DNA from: Streptosporangiaceae bacterium | GTDB lineage: Bacteria; Actinomycetota; Actinomycetes; Streptosporangiales; Streptosporangiaceae | Assembly (NCBI GenBank): GCA_030040815.1 | Contig: JASHSZ010000097.1 | Location: 1 to 30,457, forward strand | Length of the DNA stretch: 30,457 bases | Direction: 5' to 3' | Part shown: positions 8,994 through 17,291 of the stretch, piece after piece | How the letters are laid out: each line of letters begins with the position of its first letter | How positions within the stretch are numbered: position 1 is the first letter of the stretch | The notes under the pieces: model-generated | The model's database searches: none | Seen by the model: only the letters and a program-made list of their open reading frames with translations | What the model was told of the DNA's origin: nothing | Program-made: the position numbers and the translations under genes

Positions 8994-9617
8994 CTAGGCG
9001 CCGGACGAGTCGGCCTCAGGCTGAGCCTGCGTCTCGGTCGCTGTCGCCTCGGCCAGCACTTCCTCGGCCACCGCGCGCATCGTCTGCCGCCGGTCCATCG
9101 ACGTCTTCTGGATCCACCGGAAAGCCTGGGCCTCGGTCATGCCGCGGCGGTCCTGCAGCGCCCCCTTGGCGCGGTCGAGCAGCTTGCGTACCTCAAGGCG
9201 GTCGCGCAGGCTGGCAGCCTCGGCGTTCAGCGCCGCAATTTCGGCGAACCGGCTCGCCGCGACCTCGATGGCCGGGACTAGGTCGGCCTTGGTGAACGGC
9301 TTGATCAGGTACGCCATCGCCCCAGCCTCGCTGGCCCGCTGTACGAGGTCGCGCTGCGAGAACGCGGTCAAGATGATGACCGGCGCCAGCTGGCTTTCCG
9401 TGATGCGCTCGGCGACCGAGATGCCGTCCAGGCCGGGCATCTTGACGTCGAGGATGACCAGGTCAGGACTGAGCTCGGCGGCCAGCTTGATCGCGGTCTC
9501 GCCGTCCCCGGCCTCACCGGCTACGACGTAGCCTTCCTCCTCGAGCATCTCGCGCAGATCGAGCCTGATCAGCGCCTCGTCCTCGGCGATCACGACTTTG
9601 AAGGGCGTCTTGGTCAC
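8994..9617 (-). CDS. pdtaR: ANTAR-domain response regulator, PdtaR type
   Basis: Response regulator that binds RNA hairpins to antiterminate transcription after phosphorylation by a histidine kinase (PdtaS in mycobacteria). The 207 residues show a receiver domain with acidic pair Glu12-Asp13, phospho-acceptor Asp57 (DLVILDVKMPG), Thr84 and Lys106, then a coiled linker and an ANTAR helix bundle (about 135-195: LLDRAKGALQDRRGMTE, FRWIQKTSMD). The match to mycobacterial Rv1626 is close along the whole length, and the polA neighbourhood agrees. The start is taken as GTG (9617). The frame continues upstream into the tRNA gene, which is not coding. No partner kinase is in the window. Confidence 0.92.
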   Translation of the reverse strand: MTKTPFKVVIAEDEALIRLDLREMLEEEGYVVAGEAGDGETAIKLAAELSPDLVILDVKMPGLDGISVAERITESQLAPVIILTAFSQRDLVQRASEAGAMAYLIKPFTKADLVPAIEVAASRFAEIAALNAEAASLRDRLEVRKLLDRAKGALQDRRGMTEAQAFRWIQKTSMDRRQTMRAVAEEVLAEATATETQAQPEADSSGA

Positions 9618-9677
9618 GAGCGAAGAGTACCTAAAGCCCGGTACATTGGCGCTCAGCGCCTGCGCGTCGAGGCGCAC

Positions 9678-9752
9678 GCCCCGGTACCCCAACCGGCAGC
9701 AGGGAGCGGTCTCAAAAGCCGTACAGTGTGGGTTCGAATCCCACCCGGGGCA
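9678..9752 (+). tRNA. tRNA with anticodon CAA (Leu by codon; class I shape)
   Basis: A full cloverleaf can be folded by eye. Acceptor GCCCCGG (9678-9684) pairs perfectly with CCGGGGC (9745-9751). The D-stem is CCC/GGG (9687-9689, 9702-9704). The anticodon stem GCGGT/GCCGT (9706-9710, 9718-9722) carries the loop CTCAAAA with CAA at 9713-9715. The T-arm is GTGGG-TTCGAAT-CCCAC (9728-9744), and the discriminator is A9752. CCA is not encoded. By anticodon it reads UUG (Leu), yet the variable region is only 5 nt (9723-9727), whereas bacterial tRNA-Leu has a long variable arm. The gene is divergent from pdtaR and is followed within a few bases by an IS element. Confidence 0.85.
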
Positions 9753-9760
9753 CTTTGTGA

Positions 9761-9801
9761 TGTCTCGGGACACCGTTCACGTGTGTCTCGGGACATCGTT
9801 C
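9761..9801. repeat. IS left end: tandem terminal motif copies
   Basis: Two 18-bp copies, TGTCTCGGGACACCGTTC and TGTCTCGGGACATCGTTC, differ at one position and are separated by 5 bp. Their inverted counterparts are at the other end of the element, which supports a role as transposase binding sites. Confidence 0.7.
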
Positions 9802-10955
9802 CGCTTTGGGGGCTGGGGCTGGTAGTCCTTTGCGGGGTTGAGGGTCAGTTCGCGTAGCAGTTCTCCGGTGTCGCGGTTGATGATGCGGATGTTCAGGTCG
9901 GCGATGAGCGCGAGGACGTGGGTGCGGGCGTGGCGGCGGCCGATGCCGATGTGGTAGAGGCGGCTGCTGTAGCGGATGGTGATCACGCCGGTGTCGTCGA
10001 TGCGGTCGTGGCGGATGCGGTAGTGGGTGGCGGGTGTGAGTCCGGCGGGGGCTTGCTTGGGGCGAGCGGCGAATGCGGTGGCGGGGGTGGCCCGGTTCAG
10101 GGCGCGGTGCGGGCGCTGGGTGTTGTAGTAGCCGGTGAACCAGTCCAGCTGGGCCTGCAGGATGGCGAGGGTGGCGGCTGGGGGCTGGCGGGCGAGCCAT
10201 TTCTTGAGGGTCTGGTGGTAGCGCTCGACCTTGCCGCAGGTCTGCGGGTGGTAGGCGCGGGAGTGGCGGAAGCTGATGCGGAGGGCAGCCAGCTCGATCT
10301 CCAGGGCGACGCGGCCGTGTCCGCGGGGCGTGCCGGTGAATACCGCGCCGTTGTCGGACAGCATCGAGGCGGGCAGGCCGTGAGCTGCGGCGGCGGCCCG
10401 GAACACGGTGACCACGTCCGCGGCCTTGAAGGTGAGGCGGGCCGCGGAGGCGGTCAGCAGCCGGGAGTGGTCGTCGATGATGTTGAGGATCTCGGCTACG
10501 GTGCCGTCGGCGAGCGGCCAGTGCGTGACATCCAGCTGCCACCGTTCGTTGGGCTGGTCGGCCTGGAAGCGGACGTAGGAGCTGCGGGGCCGCTTGCGCG
10601 GCTGCGGGATGACAAACCCGCGGCGGGTCAGGATCCGCCAGATCGTGGAGGTCGCCGGCGCGCTGCCGTGCCGCTGGGCCAGGTGGAAGGCGATCGTCTC
10701 CGCGCCGGCGTCCAGTCCCTCGCCAGTCAGGCCCTTGCGGAGCTCCACGATCTGTTCCTCCAGCTCCGGGCCGACCTGGTGCGGGCTGGAATGCGGGCGT
10801 CTGGACCGGGGCTCCAGCCCGGCCTCGCCCTCGGCCTGATAGCGGGCGGTTAACTTCTGCACCCAGCGCCGCGACACCCGGTACTCGCGGGCTACCTCGC
10901 TCTTGCTGCGTCCCTCCACCACCACCGCAGCGACAACCAGCCGGGCCAGCGACAT
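9777..10955 (-). CDS. IS481-family transposase (DDE)
   Basis: 392 residues. An N-terminal helix-turn-helix (about 10-45: SKSEVAREYRVSRRWVQKL) is followed by an rve integrase core with catalytic Asp142 (WQLDVTHW), Asp201 (LSDNGAVF) and Glu244 (GKVERYHQTLK), then a C-terminal region with the TGYYNTQRPHRAL segment usual in this family. The frame is intact and full length for IS481 transposases, so the element may still be active. The start is ATG at 10955; the stop lies inside the left terminal repeat. Confidence 0.93.
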   Translation of the reverse strand: MSLARLVVAAVVVEGRSKSEVAREYRVSRRWVQKLTARYQAEGEAGLEPRSRRPHSSPHQVGPELEEQIVELRKGLTGEGLDAGAETIAFHLAQRHGSAPATSTIWRILTRRGFVIPQPRKRPRSSYVRFQADQPNERWQLDVTHWPLADGTVAEILNIIDDHSRLLTASAARLTFKAADVVTVFRAAAAAHGLPASMLSDNGAVFTGTPRGHGRVALEIELAALRISFRHSRAYHPQTCGKVERYHQTLKKWLARQPPAATLAILQAQLDWFTGYYNTQRPHRALNRATPATAFAARPKQAPAGLTPATHYRIRHDRIDDTGVITIRYSSRLYHIGIGRRHARTHVLALIADLNIRIINRDTGELLRELTLNPAKDYQPQPPKRNDVPRHT

Positions 10956-10980
10956 CGCACACCCCCACGCATCCAGGTGT

Positions 10981-11021
10981 GAACTATGTCGCGAGACAGG
11001 TGCGAACTATGTCGCGCGCTC
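10981..11021. repeat. IS right end: tandem terminal motif copies (inverted)
   Basis: GAACTATGTCGCGAGACA and GAACTATGTCGCGCGCTC, again 5 bp apart, are the inverted relatives of the left-end motifs. The outer copy departs from the motif in its last six bases. Confidence 0.65.
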
Positions 11022-11100
11022 AGGCACTGCTGGGGGCGCAGTTAGAAGAGGTATTTTCCGAACCTTGATCACGAGAGAACGGCCAGGTTCACTGCCTTGC

Positions 11101-12096
11101 TCAGGAGAGGTTCGATCCGGAACCAGCCAACTCCTGCAGGACCCGGCGAACGTACACACGGCTCATCCTCTTGCGCCAGTAGTGCTCGAGATCGGTGTTG
11201 TCCAGCGGCCTAGCGGGATGGCTCGCGATCTTCGCCGCCTCCTCGATGGTCTCCTCACTGAGCGGCTTGCCGGTAAGCAGGTCCTCGGCGGCGGTGGCCC
11301 TGATGGGGTGCGAGGCCATGGCGCCCAGGACAATCCGGGCGCGGGCGACGACGCCGTCTCGTAGGTCAAGGGCGGCGGCAACGCCGAGGATCGGGAAGTC
11401 GAACGACTCGCGGCGGCGCAGTTTCCAGTAGCTGGCCCGGAGCCCGTCGGCAGCTGGGATGAGGATCGAAGTCAGGATCTCCTCATGCTCTTTGCGTACC
11501 GGCACCAGCCCATCGTCCTGGTACAGGTCCTCGAGTCGCAGTGTCCGCGATCCGGTGGGGCTGGTCAGCGTCACGCTGGCCGCGAGCGCGATCAGGACAG
11601 GGACGGTGTCAGAGGATGAGACGGACCAGCAGCGGTGCCCGCCCGGAGCCACCGGGCACCAGTCGCCGTCCTTCTTGAAGCAGAAGCCCAGGGCGCGACG
11701 CCACTCGTAGGTCTGGTCGTAGTAGTTGCACCGCGTATCGACGAGGACGTTGCCGCCGAGCGTCCCGGAGGCCCGAAGCTGCGGCGTGGACACCGACCGG
11801 GCCGCGGCGGCGAGGGCGGGCGCCGACCTGGCGACGTCGGGATTGGCGCAAATCGTCGCCAGCGTCTCGCCGGCGCCGATACGCAGGCTGCCGTCGGGCT
11901 CGGAGGAGATTCCTGCGAGTTCGGGCAGCCCACGCAGACCGACCAGATGGGTGGGTTCGATCTGCCGCCGCTTCATCTTCGGGAGCACGTCGCTCCCGCC
12001 TGCCATGGCCATGCCTTCGCCATGGGCCGCCAGCATCTCGGCCGCCTCCCGCACGGTGCGCGGCTTGAGGTACTCGAACGGGGGTAGCCGAAGCAT
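11101..12096 (-). CDS. Molybdenum hydroxylase FAD subunit with HBCR-type [4Fe-4S] insert
   Basis: Electron-transfer subunit of a xanthine-oxidase-family enzyme, 331 residues. FAD-binding loops are AGGSDVLPK (32-40) and TLGGN (112-116). After the second loop an insert carries Cys123, Cys139, Cys147 and Cys156. Spacing 16-8-9 equals that of the [4Fe-4S] ligands in the beta subunit of Thauera 4-hydroxybenzoyl-CoA reductase (Cys122, 138, 146, 155, from memory of the structure). Ordinary CO or xanthine dehydrogenase FAD subunits lack this insert, so the enzyme belongs to the HBCR-like branch. The ATG at 12096 shares its A with the large-subunit stop; AAGGAGG lies 4 nt upstream of it. A GTG one codon earlier (12099) is the alternative. 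It is the last gene of the leftward operon; the IS lies just beyond. Confidence 0.92.
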   Translation of the reverse strand: MLRLPPFEYLKPRTVREAAEMLAAHGEGMAMAGGSDVLPKMKRRQIEPTHLVGLRGLPELAGISSEPDGSLRIGAGETLATICANPDVARSAPALAAAARSVSTPQLRASGTLGGNVLVDTRCNYYDQTYEWRRALGFCFKKDGDWCPVAPGGHRCWSVSSSDTVPVLIALAASVTLTSPTGSRTLRLEDLYQDDGLVPVRKEHEEILTSILIPAADGLRASYWKLRRRESFDFPILGVAAALDLRDGVVARARIVLGAMASHPIRATAAEDLLTGKPLSEETIEEAAKIASHPARPLDNTDLEHYWRKRMSRVYVRRVLQELAGSGSNLS

Positions 12097-14512
12097 CACG
12101 CCTCCTTGGCGGCGATCAGCGCCGGGCCGAGGATCGAACGCAGCGTCGGGGCGTCTGGGGGCGGCTCCACTCGGATAGCCGTGCGGAATGGCCCCTCTGG
12201 GACCGGGCCCGGACCGACTCTCGGCTCATCTACGGTCCTGTGCCGCTCGAGCGCCCGGAGGATCTTCTGGGGCGTGACGGGGACTTCGTCGATCCGCACG
12301 TTCACCGCGTCGTAGATCGCGTTGCAGACAGCCGGCGGGACCGGCAGGAGCGGTCCCTGCCCCGCCTCCTTCGCGCCGAACGGTCCCTCGGGATCGATCG
12401 CCTCGACCGTGATCACCTTGACCGGAGGCATCTCGAGCGTTGTCGACGACTTGTAGTCCAGCAGCGAAGGACCACGATGCAGCCCCGGCTTCCGGAACGC
12501 CTGCTCCTCCAGCAGCGCTTCGCCGAGGCCCATGTAAACCGAGCCTTCGATCTGTCCTTCCGCCAGGACCGGGTTCACTACCCGCCCGCCGTCGTGCGCC
12601 ACCCATACCTGGTCCACAGCGAGGATCCCGGTCTCCAGATCGACCTCCACCTCAACCACGCATGCCGAATACGAGTAGGCGGGTGACGGGCCAACGCCGG
12701 AGCCACGGTAGGGGCCCGCGAGATCGGGCGGCGTGTAGGAGCCGGTCTCGCTAATCGGGCCCCACCTGGCCTCGGCTTCGGCCGCGGCTTCCGCAACCGA
12801 GATCGTCGCCTCGCCAGCTGCGATCGTGCCATCGGCAGCCACCAGCGATCCTGGCTCGGTTCCGAGCTTGAGCGCGGCGGCGCGGAACAGGACCTCCCGT
12901 ACCTTTGTGGCCGCCGCGATCGCAGCGTTGCCCATCATGAACGTCACTCGCGAGGAGTAGCTGCCGAGGCCCACCGGCGTCAGGTCGGTATCGGCGGTAA
13001 CCAGCCGTATGTCTTCCGGCCAGAGCCCGAGCACCTCCGCCACGCATGTCGCCAGGATTGTGTCGGAGCCCTGGCCGATGTCGTGCTCCCCGCAGAACGC
13101 CGTGACGCCGCCGGCGCGGTCGACGTCGATCCGCACCGATGTGTGCGGGCCGTCGTTCCGGTAAATGGCCTCGGCAGACCCCGACACAAACGCCGAGCAG
13201 GCGAGCCCGACGCCACGCCCGGGCGGCAGCTTTCCTCGCTTGCGTTCGAAATCACTCGCCTCGACCACCCGGTCCAGGCACTCACGCAGGCCGCAGCTGG
13301 TGATCCGCAGCCAGTTGACGGTCCGCGAGTGTTCCTCCACCAGCTGGCGTCGACGAAGCTCGGCTGGGGACATCCCCAGATCAGCCGCCAGCTTGTCCAG
13401 CTGCACCTCGAGCGCGAACCGCGGCTGGACGGTTCCGTGCCCGCGCTTCGGGCCGCACGGGGGCTTGTTCGTGAAGGCGCGCAGCCCCTGGAAGCGATAC
13501 GCGGGCACCTGGTACGTGGTTGTCTGCAGGGCGCCGGTGTACAGGATCGAGGCCACACCGTGGCCGCCGAACGCTCCTCCATCGAGATAATTCGTGCAGT
13601 CAAGAGCGGTGATCCGTCCGTCCTTCCGGGCCCCGAGGCGGAAGCGCATCAGCACCGGATGGCGGCCGCGATGGCAGTAGAACGCTTCCTCCCTGGTGAG
13701 GGCGACCTTGACTGGCCGGCCTGAGACCATCGACAGCTTGGCCGCCACGATCTCGTGCGCGAGGACGTCGCTCTTGGCGCCGAAGCCGCCGCCGACCGGT
13801 GCGGCGATGACGCGGATGCGGTCAGCCGGCAGTCCCAGAACGCGGGCCAGGGTGCGGTGCAGATAGTGCGGGACCTGAGTGGAACTCCACACCGTCACCC
13901 GCCCGTCTGGTGTCGCCTCGGCAAGCGTGCAGTGCGGCTCCATGGCCAGGTGCGCGCTCCCGCCGTAGAAGAAGACGTCGTCGCGGACGATGTCCGCGGC
14001 GTGGAATCCCTCCTCGACCGGCCCGAATTCGAACGCGAAGCTGCGCTGGACGTTTCCGTGCTCGGATCGCTCGTGGATGCGATCGCCGTTGTCCACCGGC
14101 GCGAGGGCGTCCTGGATGGACATGACCGGGGGAAGGTCCTCGTACTCCACCTCGATCAGCCGCAGCGCCTCGTCAGCTGTTCGCTCGTCCACCGCGGCGA
14201 CTGCGGCGACCGGATCACCCACGTACCGGACCTTGTCCAGGGCAAGGGCCCGCTCGTCCTGGCTTACGGGGAGGATGCCGTACTTGGTCGGCAGGTCCAA
14301 TCCGGTCAGCACGGTGTGGACGCCGCGCAGGCTTGCGGCGCGGCTCGTGTCGACCCGGATGATCCGGGCGTGTACGCGGTCGGAGCGGAGAATCCGGGCG
14401 TGCAGCATCCCGGGCAGCGACAGGTCGTCCGCGTACCGGGTCCGGCCGGTGACCTTCCCGGCCGCGTCAACCTTGGGCAGTCGCCGTCCGACGAGCCGCA
14501 GCGGCTGATCGT

Positions 14513-14516
<4 letters not shown>
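12096..14516 (-). CDS. Molybdenum hydroxylase large (Mo-pterin) subunit, HBCR/xanthine dehydrogenase family
   Basis: Catalytic subunit, 806 residues, expected to hold the molybdopterin cytosine dinucleotide cofactor. The N-terminal domain opens with VGRRLPKVDAAGKVTG and RYADD, typical of the family. Then follow the GGGFGAKSD cofactor loop, CGPKRGHG, the EHDIGQGSDT loop, and FGAKEAGQG, in which Glu717 is the catalytic base position. The CGPKRGHG loop, instead of the YRGPG-like loop of xanthine dehydrogenase, agrees with an HBCR-like assignment. The start is GTG (14516) with GGGGAGGA just upstream, and it overlaps the small-subunit stop by 4 bp (GTGA). Substrate unknown; an aromatic or heterocyclic acyl-CoA is a reasonable guess. 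Confidence 0.92.
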
Positions 14517-15022
<506 letters not shown>

Positions 15023-15044
15023 CAGCCATCGCCTCCCTGGCCGA

Positions 15045-15084
15045 GTATTCCTAGGTCAGGAATACCTTTCTGTATAGCAGAAAG
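15045..15084. promoter_or_regulatory. Tandem palindromic operators of the hydroxylase operon (IclR sites)
   Basis: Two abutting inverted repeats, both with a 5-bp spacer: GTATTCCT-N5-AGGAATAC (15045-15065, 8-bp arms) and CTTTCTG-N5-CAGAAAG (15066-15084, 7-bp arms). Their centres (15055 and 15075) are 20 bp apart, about two helical turns, so two dimers could bind on one face. The second contains TTCTG-N5-CAGAA, also found in front of iclR and of the rightward operon; the first shares the TTC-N9-GAA frame. They lie 23-62 bp upstream of the small-subunit start. Confidence 0.75.
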
Positions 15085-15111
15085 ATAGGCCCGACGGCGT
15101 CAGTACGTCAA
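15082..15111 (-). promoter_or_regulatory. Sigma70-like promoter of the hydroxylase operon
   Basis: Read on the minus strand: TTGACG (15111-15106), 18-bp spacer, TATCTT (15087-15082). The -10 box overlaps the outer end of the CTTTCTG-N5-CAGAAAG palindrome, so a protein bound there would block open-complex formation. This suggests repression. Confidence 0.5.
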
Positions 15112-15139
15112 TCACCCCTTCGCAGCGCGCGAGCCCGGA

Positions 15140-15964
15140 CTAGTGGAGGATCTCCCCGATGCGGCCGGTGGTCCGGCGCATCGCCGCGACCACGTCCGGC
15201 ACCCGATCGGGCGGCAGCCGGTATTCCGGGGCGGACAGGGTCAGAGCGCCCCGTACTCGGCCGACCGCGTCGCGGATGACCACGGCCACGGCGCGCAGTT
15301 CCTCCTCGCTTTCGCCGTCGTTGAGCGCGTAACCGTGCCGACGAGTCTCGTCGACCCTCGCAAGCAGCGCGGCTACTGTGCCGACCGACCGGGGGGTGAG
15401 CTGCTCAAGCTCCTCGTCTCGGTACAGTTCGCGGATCTGGTCGTCGGAAAGCTCGGCCAGCAGCACCTTGCCTCCCGCCGTGCAGTGAGCGGGCAGCCGC
15501 GAGCCGACCCGTGAGCCCGCCCGCAGCGCCCGGTTGCCCTCCACGCAGTCGGTAAACAAGACCTGCGTGCCGTTCAGCGTCACTAGGTGAACCGTCTCGC
15601 CGACCTCGCGGACGAGCTCCTCGATGAACGGACGCGCCTTGGGCCGGATGTCGGAGTCCCGGAGCGCTGCGAAGCTGATCTCGGTCAGCACCGGGCCGGC
15701 TGCGTATGCCTTGGTGACGGGCTCCTGCCGGACGAAGCCGTGGTACGCGAGCATCGCGAGCAGCCGGTGCGCGGTCGACCGGGCGACCGACAGGTTCTCG
15801 CTGACCTCGGACACGGTGATGGCGGGCCTGTCCCGCAGCATCAGCAGGAGCTTCAGCGCGTTGTCGACGGACTCGATCGGGTACCGGGGACCGGGCGAAC
15901 GTTCCTGCATGTCAGCTTCGCCGTCGCGGTTCGCCGTTCGGGAGTGTGCCGGCCCTGTGTTCAC
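15140..15964 (-). CDS. IclR-family transcriptional regulator
   Basis: Local regulator of the catabolic cluster. An N-terminal winged helix-turn-helix (VDNALKLLLMLRD, then ITVSEVSENLSVARSTAHRLLAML) is followed by the IclR effector-binding domain, including the AHCTAGGKVLLAEL stretch typical of the family, to the C-terminus. The GTG at 15964 is chosen because AAAGGG lies 6 nt upstream (274 residues). ATG 15910 (256 residues) is closer to the usual family length but has a weak ribosome binding site; the frame is open up to 16033. It is transcribed away from the rightward operon. A TTCTG-N5-CAGAA palindrome just upstream of the start suggests autoregulation. Effector unknown, presumably a pathway intermediate. 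Confidence 0.9.
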   Translation of the reverse strand: MNTGPAHSRTANRDGEADMQERSPGPRYPIESVDNALKLLLMLRDRPAITVSEVSENLSVARSTAHRLLAMLAYHGFVRQEPVTKAYAAGPVLTEISFAALRDSDIRPKARPFIEELVREVGETVHLVTLNGTQVLFTDCVEGNRALRAGSRVGSRLPAHCTAGGKVLLAELSDDQIRELYRDEELEQLTPRSVGTVAALLARVDETRRHGYALNDGESEEELRAVAVVIRDAVGRVRGALTLSAPEYRLPPDRVPDVVAAMRRTTGRIGEILH

Positions 15965-15974
15965 CGCGCGCCCT

Positions 15975-15989
15975 TTCTGCATAACAGAA
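15975..15989. promoter_or_regulatory. IclR operator at the iclR start
   Basis: TTCTG-CATAA-CAGAA, a perfect 5-bp-arm palindrome with a 5-bp spacer. It lies 11 bp upstream of the preferred iclR start and touches its ribosome binding site. Confidence 0.6.
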
Positions 15990-16144
15990 TTCGTGTTCTT
16001 CATATCGTGACTCGGTGAGGCTCTGACTTGCAATCCCAGTCTAGGCGGGAATCGCGCCAGGATAACTTAGCTGGTAGCGGACAGTAGTCCTACGGGGGTG
16101 TGAGGCCCTGAGTGGTCTCGCTGCGGCAGAACGACGAGAAGTAG

Positions 16145-16179
16145 TTCTGGTACGCAGAATATAGTTCTGTTAATCTGCT
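16145..16179. promoter_or_regulatory. Tandem IclR operators and -10 box of the rightward operon
   Basis: TTCTG-GTACG-CAGAA (16145-16159) is followed by a degenerate copy TTCTG-TTAAT-CTGCT (16165-16179), centres again 20 bp apart. TATAGT at 16160-16165, between the two, is a plausible -10 box; no clear -35 box is visible. The second copy runs up to the first possible start codon at 16181. Confidence 0.6.
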
Positions 16180-16180
16180 G

Positions 16181-17290
16181 ATGAGCCCTCCGAAGAGGAC
16201 TGCTGGCCCAGAGCTCAGACGTTCAGTGCGTCCGGCTCAACAGAACGGAAGCGAGGCCCGCAAGCAGATGTGCGATGAACACGCCTTGCACGACGCCAGC
16301 CTGCGCGAGGGTATGGTTGGCCGGACCCTGACCCTGGAACGGGCACGCCAGCTCAACTCGCGGTCGTATTTCTACGAGATGCTCAAGGACAGCCCGGCCC
16401 TCCGGGAGATCAAGCCGGGCATGGAGGACGCGTATCTGGCCGGCGCGATCGACCACCACATCCACGCCTTCCCTGACTTCGTGCCGCGCTCCCAGGACAT
16501 GCTCCAGATCGCGGTCGAGGCGTCCAGGGCAAAGATGCGCGCCATCGCCTTCAAGGATCACTGGAACCTGACCGCTGGCGCCGCCTACCTGGTGCAGCGG
16601 CAGGTCGACGAGATGGTCGCCGACGGCCGTCTGGAGCACCGGGTCGAGGTGTACGGCGGGCTCGGCCTGAACCTCGGCGTCAACCCCGAGGCGGTCAGGA
16701 TCGGGCTGCAGTACCCCAACTTCAAGTGCATCTGGTTCCCCACCTTCAAGTCCTTCGGGTGGGCGCGCTTCGCCGGTCTGAACCCGAGCGAAGACGACTA
16801 CGTGCGCCTCGTGAACGCCGACGGCAAAGTGCGGCCGGAGGTCCGCGAGGTGATGCAGCTAGCGGCAGAGGCCGGCGTGGCGATCGCACTCGGGCACACC
16901 GACTTTGAGGAACTGCTGCCACTGGCGACGCTCGCCGCCGAACTCGGCGTGCGCTCGGTGCTCGACCACCCGCTGCTCGAACTCAACAAGCTGCTGATCG
17001 AGGAGATGGAGCAACTCGCGGCGCTGGGCACGTACGTGGGCGCCTACTGCCAGCCGATGATCCCCTCCCTCTATCAGCCGGTCCAGGACCCGATGGAGAC
17101 CGTCGCCACCATCCAGCGGATCGGTGCCAGCCGGTGCGTGTCCGGCAGCGACTTCGGCCAGGTGCTCCACCTGAACGCGATCGACGGGATGCGGGTGTTC
17201 GTCCGGGCCCTGCTTGGCTTCGGGGTTCCCGGCGAGGACATCCGGACGATCCTGTGCGACAACCCCGCAACGTTGCTAGGGCTGGACTGA
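16181..17290 (+). CDS. DUF6282 / amidohydrolase-like metal-dependent hydrolase
   Basis: First gene of the rightward operon, 369 residues from ATG 16181. Metal-ligand motifs of an amidohydrolase or PHP-like barrel appear in order: DHHIH (His93, His95), KDH (125-127), GHTD (His239, Asp241), LDHP (262-264) and GSDFG (Asp324). I recognise the DUF6282 family but know of no assigned reaction. In this context hydrolysis of a ring, lactone or amide bond in a pathway intermediate is a fair guess. The N-terminal 45 residues are poorly conserved in appearance and 16181 has no ribosome binding site; the true start may be ATG 16268, unless the mRNA is nearly leaderless. One base separates it from the next gene. 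Confidence 0.8.
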   Translation: MSPPKRTAGPELRRSVRPAQQNGSEARKQMCDEHALHDASLREGMVGRTLTLERARQLNSRSYFYEMLKDSPALREIKPGMEDAYLAGAIDHHIHAFPDFVPRSQDMLQIAVEASRAKMRAIAFKDHWNLTAGAAYLVQRQVDEMVADGRLEHRVEVYGGLGLNLGVNPEAVRIGLQYPNFKCIWFPTFKSFGWARFAGLNPSEDDYVRLVNADGKVRPEVREVMQLAAEAGVAIALGHTDFEELLPLATLAAELGVRSVLDHPLLELNKLLIEEMEQLAALGTYVGAYCQPMIPSLYQPVQDPMETVATIQRIGASRCVSGSDFGQVLHLNAIDGMRVFVRALLGFGVPGEDIRTILCDNPATLLGLD

Positions 17291-17291
17291 G

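Larger units (their letters stand above)
9755..11022 (-). mobile_element. IS481-family insertion sequence
   Basis: About 1.27 kb with one transposase gene and related ends. Each end carries two tandem copies of a motif close to TGTCTCGSGACANNGTTC separated by exactly 5 bp: left 9761-9778 and 9784-9801, right (inverted) 10981-10998 and 11004-11021. The outermost right copy is diverged in its distal six bases. GGCACT occurs just outside both ends (9749-9754, overlapping the tRNA 3' end, and 11023-11028) and may be a 6-bp target duplication. The exact outer boundaries are uncertain by a few bases. It sits between the core genes and the catabolic cluster. Confidence 0.75.

Noticed and set aside
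8701..8997. Open frame in the gap after the thioesterase gene
   Set aside because: No ribosome binding site, Arg/Ser/Pro-rich low-complexity translation, no domain.
9618..9773. N-terminal extension of the response regulator frame
   Set aside because: It is the reverse complement of the tRNA gene and its flank; PdtaR homologues start near the chosen GTG.
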